64,000 bases of DNA from Candidatus Fraserbacteria bacterium (lineage in GTDB: Bacteria > Bipolaricaulota > Bipolaricaulia > RBG-16-55-9 > JAJCYT01): assembly GCA_029262795.1 (NCBI GenBank), contig JAJCYT010000027.1, forward strand, positions 168,945 to 232,944. The letters run 5' to 3'. The translations under genes were made by a program, and so were the position numbers. The notes beneath the pieces were generated by a model. The model saw only the letters and a list, made by a program, of their open reading frames with translations, was not told where the DNA came from and searched no databases. This document shows, piece after piece, positions 28,297-36,791 of this stretch (its first letter is position 1; the number at the start of each line of letters is the position of its first letter).

Positions 28297-29499
28297 TCAT
28301 TGAGACAAGAAGTCACTGCCAAAAATCACGACCACATCGGCCTGTTCAAACGCGTCCGGCGCACACTGGCGCAACTGCCGTTGGCTGGCATCCAACTGTT
28401 CTTTGACCACTTCCTGATACACAATCTGGCCTGTGCCATTCAGCACTTCGGCTACCAGTGCCGCTTTGGTTTCATCGGTATCCAGAGTAATGATATACGT
28501 TTTGTTGTAATCGTGGTTGTCCGCATTGTCGGCACAACTGACATCAAAGCCTTCGCGGTTGAACCGATCACGCATTGTGCCGGCCAGCCCTTGCTGACCG
28601 TTGCCGTTGAGCACGATCACCTTAATGTCGCTGGTGAGCAAAAACTCCTTGTGCTTAATCCAGCGATCAATCAGTGCGGTGTTTTCCACAACTTCGGGCT
28701 CCAGGTAACTGACACCCGCCACGTTGACGTTGGTGCCGCGCAGGTTCAGTGTGGTCAGTTCGCCAAAATTAGAAGACTGCAATTGCTGAGCAAACGAGAG
28801 CAAATCGGGCAGTGCGAGGTTGGTGGCTTTGACGTGTGTAAACGCCATTTCAAATAACGCTTTCACTTGATCGAATGTGTTGAGTTCCTGGCGCTGTTTG
28901 TCCAGAATGGCCTTAATGAGTTGTTGTTGTCGCTCAATTCGCTTCAAATCGCCCGTGCTGTCACGGAAGCGGGCGTACTGAAGGGCTTGTTCTCCATTGA
29001 GCATTTGGGTGCCAGGTTCAAAGTGGATGTGCAAATCCTGAGCGTTGTCATCATAATCCATCGCAGATTCAATGTTGATTTCCACGCCGCCCAACTGATC
29101 GACCACCTGTTTAAATCCTTCAAAATCAACGACCACGTAATAAGGAATGTCCAGGTTCAAAAAGCTTGAAACAACATCTCGCGCCATCAACGCGCCGCTT
29201 TGAGCGGAATCGCCCTGAGATTCACCGCGAGAATAAGCCGCATTGATTTTTCTCAATTGACCGTCAGGAAATTTCACACGCAGATCGCGCGGTACGGACA
29301 ACAACACCACGCCATCCGTATCCAACTGTGCCACAATCATGGTGTCACTGCGGCTGCTGCTGTCGACTTGATCTAATCCTAAAATTAAAATGCGTGATTT
29401 GTTTTCAGCCAGTTCCGGTTGCGGCTGCATCCAAAAGAAAACGGCCCCCGCCGCCAAGACCAATATTAACCCCAAGGCCCAAAGCCATCGGTTCCCCAT
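28297..29499 (-). CDS. LytR-CpsA-Psr (LCP) family protein with LytR_C domain
   Basis: 400 aa. After a transmembrane helix (residues 5-23) comes the LCP domain with SSSRSDTMIVAQ, LLSVPRDLRV, KINAAYSRG and LQYARFRDSTGDLKRIERQQ, carrying the Asp/Arg residues that bind polyprenyl phosphate. A C-terminal LytR_C domain begins near residue 305 (IKVIVLNGNGQQGLAG). LCP proteins attach glycopolymers to peptidoglycan or other carriers at the outer face of the membrane. The rsfS neighbour is a conserved arrangement. GAGGTGAAAG precedes the ATG. Confidence 0.94.
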   Translation of the reverse strand: MGNRWLWALGLILVLAAGAVFFWMQPQPELAENKSRILILGLDQVDSSSRSDTMIVAQLDTDGVVLLSVPRDLRVKFPDGQLRKINAAYSRGESQGDSAQSGALMARDVVSSFLNLDIPYYVVVDFEGFKQVVDQLGGVEINIESAMDYDDNAQDLHIHFEPGTQMLNGEQALQYARFRDSTGDLKRIERQQQLIKAILDKQRQELNTFDQVKALFEMAFTHVKATNLALPDLLSFAQQLQSSNFGELTTLNLRGTNVNVAGVSYLEPEVVENTALIDRWIKHKEFLLTSDIKVIVLNGNGQQGLAGTMRDRFNREGFDVSCADNADNHDYNKTYIITLDTDETKAALVAEVLNGTGQIVYQEVVKEQLDASQRQLRQCAPDAFEQADVVVIFGSDFLSQ

Positions 29500-29622
29500 C
29501 TTTCACCTCATTAAATCGATTGTTGCTTCCTCACGATTGCAGAGTAGCGCACACCCTTCCGTTGTTCAAGCCCGACATCGGTAACCATTTTAAAGACAAG
29601 ATGAATAAATAAATGTAAAAGG

Positions 29623-29710
29623 CTCTAATCCCCCAACCCCCTTTTCAAAAAGGGGGCTACAATAGGGTATGCCTGAATTGGTTCTGGAAATGATCCATTT
29701 TCTAGTTGAA
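29623..29710 (+). repeat. interspersed GC-rich palindromic repeat, copy D
   Basis: Core TCTAATCCCCCAACCCCC, TTTTCAAAAA loop, GGGGGCTACAAT, with conserved 3' parts GGTTCTGGAAATG and TTCTAGTTGAAAG shared with copy C. It lies in the divergent promoter region between the LCP and apbE genes. Confidence 0.8.
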
Positions 29711-29753
29711 AGTAAGGTGCGCTTTAAAGTAGCCTGAAGTAAGATAGGGCCTG

Positions 29754-30788
29754 ATGAAACCTGGAAGATTTTACAAAGTGCTGTTGCCGACGATGGTGGT
29801 TTTGGCCGTCGTGCTGGTATTGGTGGCGTGGCTGCGGCCTTCAGAAGTATCTCGAAGTCAGATTTTGCTTGGCACGTTGGTTGAAGTGACTGTCTTTGGC
29901 ACGGAGGATGAAAAACTCAACGAAGCCATTGAAGCAGCGTTTGATGAGTTTCGTCGCGTGCAGGATGCTTTCAGCCGTTCCGGTGAGGGTGAGTTGGGGC
30001 AACTCAATCAAGCTGATCCTGGCACATTCATAGAAATATCTCCAGAACTTTTTGGATTGTTGCAGCAAGCTCAGGAATATCAAGCGCTGAGCCAAGGCGC
30101 ATTTGATGTGAGCCTGGGGCAACTTCAAGATTTGTGGGGTTTTGTCGAAGATTGGCAGGGCGAAGGTCAAGTGCCCACAGATGAGCAGATCGAAACTTTT
30201 TTAGTGCAATCACATAGGTTCACACTTGAAGATGGGAAAGCGGCTCGCAATAGTTTGACCACGCACGTTGATCTTGGCGGGATCGCCAAGGGATACGCAG
30301 TAGATCGAGCCATCGAAGTGATCAAAACATTTCCAGTGGAAGCCGCTTTGGTCAATGCCGGTGGAAACCTGCGTAGCTTTGGTCAGGTGCCGGAACCTTT
30401 TTTGTTCTGGGTGGAGCCACGCCCGTTTGATATTGCCCTGCAACATCCCCGGCAACCACGCCGATTCCTGGGCAGCTTTGAGTTTCGGGAAGATCGGGCT
30501 GTGTCCACTTCTGGCGATTATCAACGTTTTTTTACGGTGGATGGGCAACAGTATCATCACATTCTCGATCCGTTTACAGGAAAACCATCTTCTTTATTGA
30601 TCAGCAGCACCATCCTTGCGCCAACGGCAATGGCCGCAGATGCCTTGTCCACGGCTGTGTTTGTGCTGGGACCGGAATCGGGGCTTGAGCTGGTCAATTC
30701 GCTGCCCGATATCGAAGCGGTATTGGTGATGCCATCTGGAGACATTCTGGTGTCTGAGGGACTTCGGGCCGAGCAATTTTCCTTTTAA
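29754..30788 (+). CDS. apbE: FAD:protein FMN transferase
   Basis: 344 aa. A membrane or lipid anchor (residues 8-27) precedes the ApbE fold: GTLVEVTVFG, HVDLGGIAKGYAVDRAI, NAGGNLRSFG and TAMAADALSTAVFVLG with the Mg2+-binding Asp/Thr. The enzyme attaches FMN to Thr/Ser of extracytoplasmic flavoproteins such as RnfG/NqrC type or EET proteins. Its natural targets are not in the window. It is followed by NusG-II and Gx transporter genes, a conserved flavin-related trio. Confidence 0.95.
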   Translation: MKPGRFYKVLLPTMVVLAVVLVLVAWLRPSEVSRSQILLGTLVEVTVFGTEDEKLNEAIEAAFDEFRRVQDAFSRSGEGELGQLNQADPGTFIEISPELFGLLQQAQEYQALSQGAFDVSLGQLQDLWGFVEDWQGEGQVPTDEQIETFLVQSHRFTLEDGKAARNSLTTHVDLGGIAKGYAVDRAIEVIKTFPVEAALVNAGGNLRSFGQVPEPFLFWVEPRPFDIALQHPRQPRRFLGSFEFREDRAVSTSGDYQRFFTVDGQQYHHILDPFTGKPSSLLISSTILAPTAMAADALSTAVFVLGPESGLELVNSLPDIEAVLVMPSGDILVSEGLRAEQFSF

Positions 30789-30833
30789 CGTGTTACAATT
30801 TTAAAGAGAATCAGGCAGCCGAAGGAAAGAGGC

Positions 30834-31244
30834 ATGAGGCCCATCCAGCAGCAATCCCGAATGCAGCAAATGATCACCATGTTGAAGCAATTTACATGGG
30901 GGGATCGTTTTCTTATTGTGTTTGTTTTTGCGGTGAGCATAGGGTTCATTCCCTGGTTGCAAAGCGGTGACCCTGGCGAAGCGGCGGTGATTCAGGTCAA
31001 CAACGAAGTCATTGCCACGTTGCCATTAGAGGATGAAACACAATTTTCTGTTCAAGGCCCACTGGGTGAAACCATCATAGAAATCAAATCCGGCAAAGTG
31101 CGCGTGCTTTCTGATCCTGGCCCTCAACAGTTGTGTGTCCTTCAAGGATGGATCAGTCGCGCGGGGGATTCACTCATTTGTCTGCCCAATCGCGTGGTCA
31201 TCCAGATTCCTGGCACGCCGTCTTATGATGGACTGATCAAATAA
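30834..31244 (+). CDS. NusG domain II-containing membrane-anchored protein
   Basis: 136 aa. One transmembrane helix (about residues 23-42) and then a small beta domain with AAVIQVNNEVIATLPLEDE, IEIKSGKVRVLSDPGPQQLCVLQGWISRAGDSLICLPNRVVI, the pattern of NusG_II proteins. It is not a transcription factor. Its constant neighbours apbE and Gx transporter suggest a role in extracytoplasmic flavin or redox chemistry. AAGGAAAGAGG precedes the ATG. Confidence 0.92.
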   Translation: MRPIQQQSRMQQMITMLKQFTWGDRFLIVFVFAVSIGFIPWLQSGDPGEAAVIQVNNEVIATLPLEDETQFSVQGPLGETIIEIKSGKVRVLSDPGPQQLCVLQGWISRAGDSLICLPNRVVIQIPGTPSYDGLIK

Positions 31245-31822
31245 TGGCGTTGCTGCAATCCAACAAAACCACCATTGATCCACGTTTGCATCGATTGCTC
31301 TTGTTTGTGATGCTCTTGGCCATGGCCATGGGGCTTCAGGTGCTGGAGGCCATGATTCCGCCCCCTGTGCCGTTGCCTGGAATCAAACTGGGGTTGGCAA
31401 ACCTCATCACAGTGCTGGCGATTCTGATGCTCGGCCCCGTGTCTGGGGTGTTGCTGGCAGCGACGCGCAGCATTTTGGGCAGTCTCTTATTGGGCACATT
31501 TCTGAGCGTGGGATTTTTCCTCAGCGTCGGCGGGGCGATTGCCAGTGCGATTGTCATTGCCATTGCGCTAAAATGGCTGCGGCCTACGTTGAGCCTGATT
31601 GGTGTCAGTGTGTTGGGTGCGTTGACACATAATACGGTGCAACTTGGACTGGCCTGGGTGTTTTTTATCCAGCAGGGGGTGCTTTTTTATTATTTGCCAA
31701 TTTTGTGGTTGTTGGCACTCATCAGTGGCACGGCCACCGGCCTGGTGCTGCAAGCCGTTGAACAACGGGGCATATTGACAAGTGTTTCCTCCACCACTAT
31801 GCTATCCTCACCATTACGATGA
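31244..31822 (+). CDS. Gx transporter family protein
   Basis: 192 aa with about five transmembrane helices. PPPVPLPGIKLGLANLIT and LGSLLLGTFLS fit the Gx_transp family (once called heptaprenyl diphosphate synthase component I), related to substrate-binding subunits of ECF-type transporters. Its start overlaps the NusG-II stop by one base (TAATG). The 243 bp that follow (31823-32065) are AT-rich and hold no gene I can support. Confidence 0.93.
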   Translation: MALLQSNKTTIDPRLHRLLLFVMLLAMAMGLQVLEAMIPPPVPLPGIKLGLANLITVLAILMLGPVSGVLLAATRSILGSLLLGTFLSVGFFLSVGGAIASAIVIAIALKWLRPTLSLIGVSVLGALTHNTVQLGLAWVFFIQQGVLFYYLPILWLLALISGTATGLVLQAVEQRGILTSVSSTTMLSSPLR

Positions 31823-32065
31823 GAAATATATATTCCTTCACTGATTGCTGTTATTCTTTCACCACACCCTACAAAATATTGAACCACAAAAATTTATTAT
31901 GGGTTTCAGAAAAAATTGATGACGAGAATACATTTTTATTAGGCATCGTAAAATATATCATGATTCGCCAGTTGAGCCACAAGCGGTTAAGGATAAACTT
32001 TGTCAAATAGAACCAAGACGTTGCAACTTAATGAAAAAAACAATGAAAAATTTGGAGGGGAATGA

Positions 32066-33058
32066 ATGAGTCGGGTGCAGCCCAGAGATGAACACATGGC
32101 CGAAAACCTGGTCAGAGAATTTCAGTTCCACAGCGCGGCAGAATCTGTGGCGTTGCTGGGGCAATTTAATGCCAATTTAAAATTTATTCGAGAGCATTTT
32201 TCCGTCAAATTTATCGCGCGTGGTGACAGCCTCCAGATTGAAGGCGAAGCCAAAGAAGTTGAGCGTGTTTATGCCATGTTTTCCAAATTGAAAAAGCTGT
32301 GGGAAGACAACCAGACGTTAACCCTGGATGACCTTCGTTATTTTGTCGAGCAAACTAAAGAGGGCAACGATCTTACCGGCGTGTTGTCCGGCTCCATCCT
32401 GAAAACACGCTGGGGCGAGGCCATCAAGGCCAAAACAGTTGGACAAAACGGTTATCTGGATGCCATTGCCAGCAACGACATTGTGTTTGCCCTCGGCCCT
32501 TCCGGTACGGGAAAAACCTATCTGGCCGTGGCCTTTGCGATTGCGGCGCTGAAGGCGGGACAGGTGCATCGAATTATTCTTACCCGCCCTGCGGTGGAAG
32601 CCGGTGAGGAACTCGGCTTTTTGCCAGGCGATTTAGAGGCCAAAATCAGCCCGTATCTTCGCCCATTGTACGATGCTATCTTTGACATGCTGCCCGGAGA
32701 TGAAGTCCAGCGCCTGATTGAAAATGGTCGCATTGAGGTGGCCCCACTGGCCTATATGCGCGGGCGCACGCTCAACGACAGTTTTGTCATTTTGGATGAA
32801 GCACAGAACACGACACATACCCAGATGAAAATGTTTTTAACGCGTCTGGGCACCAAGTCCAAAGCCATTATCACCGGTGATCACACGCAGGTGGACTTGA
32901 AGCGGGGCACTTCCAGCCTGCAACGGATACAAAAACTGCTGGCCAATATTGAAGGCATTTCTTTTGTGCAACTCAACAAAAGTGACGTGGTTCGCCATCG
33001 TTTGGTCAGAGAAATCATCGAGGCCTATGAAAACGCAGAGCAGGCTCAGGAGAGTTAA
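32066..33058 (+). CDS. phoH: PhoH family ATPase
   Basis: 330 aa, typical PhoH/YbeZ length. A KH-like head (residues 20-80) is followed by the ATPase with Walker A GPSGTGKT (144-151), TRPAVEAGEELGFLPGD, and Walker B FVILDEAQNTTHTQ. The family is linked to RNA metabolism and late ribosome assembly with YbeY. GGAGGGG precedes the ATG. The HD phosphohydrolase gene starts inside its 3' end; ybeY does not follow. Confidence 0.96.
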   Translation: MSRVQPRDEHMAENLVREFQFHSAAESVALLGQFNANLKFIREHFSVKFIARGDSLQIEGEAKEVERVYAMFSKLKKLWEDNQTLTLDDLRYFVEQTKEGNDLTGVLSGSILKTRWGEAIKAKTVGQNGYLDAIASNDIVFALGPSGTGKTYLAVAFAIAALKAGQVHRIILTRPAVEAGEELGFLPGDLEAKISPYLRPLYDAIFDMLPGDEVQRLIENGRIEVAPLAYMRGRTLNDSFVILDEAQNTTHTQMKMFLTRLGTKSKAIITGDHTQVDLKRGTSSLQRIQKLLANIEGISFVQLNKSDVVRHRLVREIIEAYENAEQAQES

Positions 33059-34478
33059 GCCGCAGCGCGCCACCCGGCGTCCTTCTGCCAGACCGTTGCC
33101 TTCGCGTCGTGATTTGATGCTGTTGGGCGGCATGGTGGTCGGTCTGATTTTGATCTATGGGGTGAACCTGGATGTAACTTCAACATCGTTTGGCTTTGCC
33201 TCTTTGTCTTCCTGGGTGGCCCGTGGTCTTGCGCTGACGCTCTTGGTCGGCGGTCTGACCACTTACCTTTGGATTCGGAAGCCTTTGCTGTTTAAGCAAG
33301 ATATTGAAAAATGGTTCTTTGTCAGCCTGATTTTGATCAATGGATTTTTGACCCAGCTGTTGGGTTCGATCTCACCATTTTCTCCCTATTTAATTCCCAT
33401 CACCCTGAGCGTTGGTCTGATTGTGATGTTCTTTGGCACTGAGGTCGGTTTGATTTTCAGCCTGATGTTTGCCGGCTTGATCGTGCTGAACGACCCAGGC
33501 GTTGGCCTGATGTTGTTTGCTGGTGCGATGGTGATGGTGCTGCGCGCCCGACGCATTGAACGCCAACGGGAATTGATTCTCATTGGCCTTGAGGTGGGGC
33601 TGGTTAACATACTTGCCTTATTGGCATACACCTTGATGACCAACACCAATGTGGCCGACCTGTGGTTGCAGTTTGCCACGTCTGGTTTGAATGGCCCCAT
33701 TAATGCCCTATTGCTGATGGGCTTGGTGCCACTGGTTGAATATGTGTTGCAGCGCACCAGTCCGCTGGGGTTGATTGAATTGCTCAACACATCGCATCCG
33801 CTATTGGAACGTTTGGCCAGCGCGCCAGGAACGTATCAGCACAGCCTGAGTGTATCTCGTCTAGCATCCGAAGCTGCAAGAGCGATTGGGGCAGATTCCC
33901 TTTTAACACAGGTTGGCGGTTTATATCATGACATCGGAAAAGTGGCCGATGGCGTACGACCCACGTACTTTGCAGAAAATCAACGCGATGGCTACAACCC
34001 GCATGACGATCTGCCGCCCAACATCAGCCGCATCATTTTGCAAAACCACGTCAAAGCGGGCGTGGAAATGGGTCAGGACAGTGGCTTGAAGCAAGATGTG
34101 TTGCAGTTTATTTCAGAACATCATGGCCAAGGCGTGATGCGCTTTTTCTATGTCAAGGCACTTAAAGATCCTGAAAATAATGCGTCGCTCTCATTAGACG
34201 ATTACCGCTACGAAGGCCCGAAACCACAAAGCAAGGAAACCGCCATTTTGATGATTTCGGACGCCACCGAATCCGCCTCCCGCAGCATGGACACTTTTGA
34301 ACAATTGGAAACCACGCTGGATCGCATTGTCAAAGAATGGCTCGAAGACGGTCAGTTTGACGATTGCCCCATGACCATGCGAGATTTCACCACCGTCAAA
34401 AATTCCCTCAAAGAAACCTTCCGTTCGATGATGCACACACGCCCTGGTAATTATCCCACTGCCCAAGCCCTTAAATAA
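33027..34478 (+). CDS. HD-domain membrane phosphohydrolase (c-di-AMP phosphodiesterase, PgpH/YqfF type, short form)
   Basis: About 483 aa. A basic tail leads into six or seven transmembrane helices (residues 28-250), then the cytoplasmic HD domain with GTYQHSLSVSRLASEAA, HDIGK (from residue 301), QNHVKAGVEM and ISEHHGQGVMRFFY. This is the catalytic half of the 7TMR-HD family, which hydrolyses c-di-AMP. The usual N-terminal extracellular 7TMR-HDED domain and first helix are absent, so the protein is about 230 aa shorter than YqfF. Start at 33027 overlaps phoH by 32 nt; GAGG is very close to it, so the start is approximate. Confidence 0.9.
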   Translation: MKTQSRLRRVKPQRATRRPSARPLPSRRDLMLLGGMVVGLILIYGVNLDVTSTSFGFASLSSWVARGLALTLLVGGLTTYLWIRKPLLFKQDIEKWFFVSLILINGFLTQLLGSISPFSPYLIPITLSVGLIVMFFGTEVGLIFSLMFAGLIVLNDPGVGLMLFAGAMVMVLRARRIERQRELILIGLEVGLVNILALLAYTLMTNTNVADLWLQFATSGLNGPINALLLMGLVPLVEYVLQRTSPLGLIELLNTSHPLLERLASAPGTYQHSLSVSRLASEAARAIGADSLLTQVGGLYHDIGKVADGVRPTYFAENQRDGYNPHDDLPPNISRIILQNHVKAGVEMGQDSGLKQDVLQFISEHHGQGVMRFFYVKALKDPENNASLSLDDYRYEGPKPQSKETAILMISDATESASRSMDTFEQLETTLDRIVKEWLEDGQFDDCPMTMRDFTTVKNSLKETFRSMMHTRPGNYPTAQALK

Positions 34479-34752
34479 GTTTACCTTTTCCAATCATTCT
34501 AATTTGTAAAGTAAAATACGAGTTGTAAAACGCTTGTGGCATAAAAACTCAGACCAGGGTAGGAGAAATTGCAGCGTCAACTTTGAGAGTGTATTCGCAT
34601 AAATTTTCAGGTCCAATTCTTGAAGCGTTAGATGCATCAGACTTGGGTCAGTCATATGTTTAGGTAGAAGCTTTACAATTGGTTTCAAAATACTGCTCAA
34701 GGATGGATCGAATTATGGAAATGGTTTCAATAAAACGATCTTGGATAAAATC

Positions 34753-35739
34753 ATGGTGAACCAAGAAGCGTGGATGTTTGATGTGATTGCTAAGCAAGTG
34801 CTGACTCAATACGGCATCAAGTTGAAGACCGCCAATTTGCTGTCTGAGCTAAATGAATACGTCTTTCAAGTTGTAGGAAACGACGGGCAGACTTATGTGT
34901 TGCGTTTGCAGCAGCCAGATAATTTGTCAGACGACGCTGTTCATGCACAACTTAACTGGCTCAAGGCCATTCATGCTGAAACAGACATTATTGTGCCTCT
35001 ACCCGTTGCATTGACTTCAGGTGAATCCTTTGGAAGCGTGGAACTATCGCAACTTGAGACAACATGCCGGTATGTTTTGTTCAACTGGGTAGAGGGCAAG
35101 CGCAAACCTACGCCTGACGATTGGGTCCATCCGGAAAACCTGCACCTCATTGGTCGTGTTGTCGCCCAATTACACAATCATGCCCAGAATTATGGCATGC
35201 CTCAGGAGGGCGGCGTTTCATTGCTCGATTCACAAGCATTTCTTGGGGAAGGCTCTGCGCTTAGGAGTAACGAGATTGAACCCCACCTCGGAAGCTTGGG
35301 ACTAAAAACATTTCATCGCTACATGGACACAGTAGCATCCGTGTTGCAAGAGCATGTCGAAAAAGAGGATGAGTGTGGCCTGATTCATGCCGATCTTGGA
35401 CCGCACAACTGGCTTTTCGACCAAGGTGTTCCAAGGATTATTGACTTTGACGCTTTTGCCATCGGGTACTTCGTCCACGACTTGCTAGGGGTGTTGTGGT
35501 CCCACTGTCATTGGAAGGCGAATCCAACTTATGTGACCTCACTATTTGAGGGGTATGAAACGGTAAGAAGCATCTCAGACGGTGTCAGGGCCAACGTATT
35601 CGCTTTGCAGGCTGCTCATTGTTTCATGTGGATTAATTGGGTGTTATCACTCAAACCAGAGGCTCAAAATGAACTGATTCCACACATCCCTTTCCAAGTG
35701 AGCATTATCGAACAATTAATGACAATGAAGCAAGCCTGA
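34753..35739 (+). CDS. aminoglycoside phosphotransferase-fold (APH) kinase
   Basis: About 328 aa. Kinase-like segments are YVLRLQQPDN (Lys/Arg of the ATP site), LIHADLGPHNWLF (catalytic loop HxDxxxxN) and RIIDFDAFAIGYFVHDL (metal-binding DFD). Relatives include homoserine, choline and fructosamine kinases as well as drug kinases, so the substrate is open. A TTG at 34741 is an alternative start; neither has a clear Shine-Dalgarno. The 274-bp gap before it has no supported gene, only a short frame that could be a relic. Confidence 0.85.
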   Translation: MVNQEAWMFDVIAKQVLTQYGIKLKTANLLSELNEYVFQVVGNDGQTYVLRLQQPDNLSDDAVHAQLNWLKAIHAETDIIVPLPVALTSGESFGSVELSQLETTCRYVLFNWVEGKRKPTPDDWVHPENLHLIGRVVAQLHNHAQNYGMPQEGGVSLLDSQAFLGEGSALRSNEIEPHLGSLGLKTFHRYMDTVASVLQEHVEKEDECGLIHADLGPHNWLFDQGVPRIIDFDAFAIGYFVHDLLGVLWSHCHWKANPTYVTSLFEGYETVRSISDGVRANVFALQAAHCFMWINWVLSLKPEAQNELIPHIPFQVSIIEQLMTMKQA

Positions 35740-35843
35740 TGAGACACTCATTGTCGAATCTAAAAAGACCGAACTAGATTGTTCCACATTGCTGTTTCGG
35801 TTGTTTGTGACTCAAGGATACTATGAATATTGTTTCAACTTTG

Positions 35844-35912
35844 AAGTGTCCCAAAATTACTTTTTGGGACACTTCTTAACCGTGTGAATCCTTCGATTTT
35901 TTAAACACGGTT
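35844..35912 (+). terminator. two consecutive hairpins after the APH gene
   Basis: First a perfect stem AAGTGTCCCAAAA / TTTTTGGGACACTT (35844-35874), then AACCGTGT / ACACGGTT (35878-35885 with 35905-35912) followed by TTTTGG. They lie in the 314-bp gap between the kinase and SRPBCC genes; the rest of this gap is AT-rich with no gene seen. Confidence 0.7.
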
Positions 35913-36053
35913 TTTGGTTTCTATAGCGATTTGGATTACTATTATCCCAGTATGCGGTGTGAGGGGTGTTTTTCGGACTTTAATAAGCAATCAGTTAACC
36001 AGGTTATATATTTAATATCGTGACAATAACACTATTGCAAAAGGGAATATACA

Positions 36054-36557
36054 ATGGAACAATACAAAATTGAAAAGAAAATAAATGCACCTGCATCCAA
36101 AGCTTGGTCAATATTGGACGACTTTGGCAACATCTACCGATTTAGTCCAGGCGTTGCAGCATCTTCATTGCTAGATGGCCCGCAAGAAGGGGTCGGTGCG
36201 CAACGCAAATGTGAATTCTATGATGACGCAGGTTATTTTATTGAAGCGATAAGTGCCCGAGAAGAAGGTAAAAGTATGCGAGTTGACGTTGTAGAAATGC
36301 ACTTAAAGCAACAAGCGCCAATAGAGAAATTCTACGTCGATTTTGAAGTTTCACCTGAAACGTCTTCAACGTGCCTTGTTACCGCTACCGGCCATTATGA
36401 AGCTAAAGGGATTTTCGGTAAGATCTTGAATGCCCTTATACTTCGCAAAAAACTGCGCGAAGCACTCGCTTCTGTTATAGATGGTCTTGAACTACACATA
36501 GACACGGGAGCCGAAATTGGACCCAATCTAAAACCATTGACCGTGTCCAGCGAATAA
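36054..36557 (+). CDS. SRPBCC (polyketide cyclase/START-like) family protein
   Basis: 167 aa. The opening KIEKKINAPASKAWSILDDFGNIYRFSPGV is the standard Polyketide_cyc2 start, followed by the RKCEFYDDAGYFIEAI strand pair and a long C-terminal helix (ILRKKLREALASVIDGLE). The fold makes a deep hydrophobic pocket for a lipid-like ligand. Neither ligand nor activity can be read. It is a single gene flanked by AT-rich gaps. Confidence 0.88.
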   Translation: MEQYKIEKKINAPASKAWSILDDFGNIYRFSPGVAASSLLDGPQEGVGAQRKCEFYDDAGYFIEAISAREEGKSMRVDVVEMHLKQQAPIEKFYVDFEVSPETSSTCLVTATGHYEAKGIFGKILNALILRKKLREALASVIDGLELHIDTGAEIGPNLKPLTVSSE

Positions 36558-36791
36558 TCCTAAATCATCAAACACCCACGAATATACAATTGGTACTGCA
36601 ACCACGAAAATATAACTTTTCAAAAAATGAGTTGTCAAAGATATCCCAAAAGTTAAATATGGGACAATCGCGAAAATGTCAAAATTCTCTTAGATTCAAC
36701 GTTTCTTCTCTAACAGGTTTTTCACCTTGCCAAATCAGTTTGCAAAAACATTCCATGATTCCATTGAAGTAAACATGCTTTAAAGCTTATT

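Noticed and set aside
28300..28857. 185-codon frame antisense to the LCP gene
   Set aside because: Shadow of the real gene; cysteine/histidine-rich product without motifs.
31819..32010. 63-codon frame after the Gx transporter gene
   Set aside because: No ribosome binding site, AT-rich and no recognisable family; it is most likely intergenic sequence.
34494..34740. Short frames on both strands before the APH kinase gene
   Set aside because: No ribosome binding site and no recognisable protein; at most a relic.
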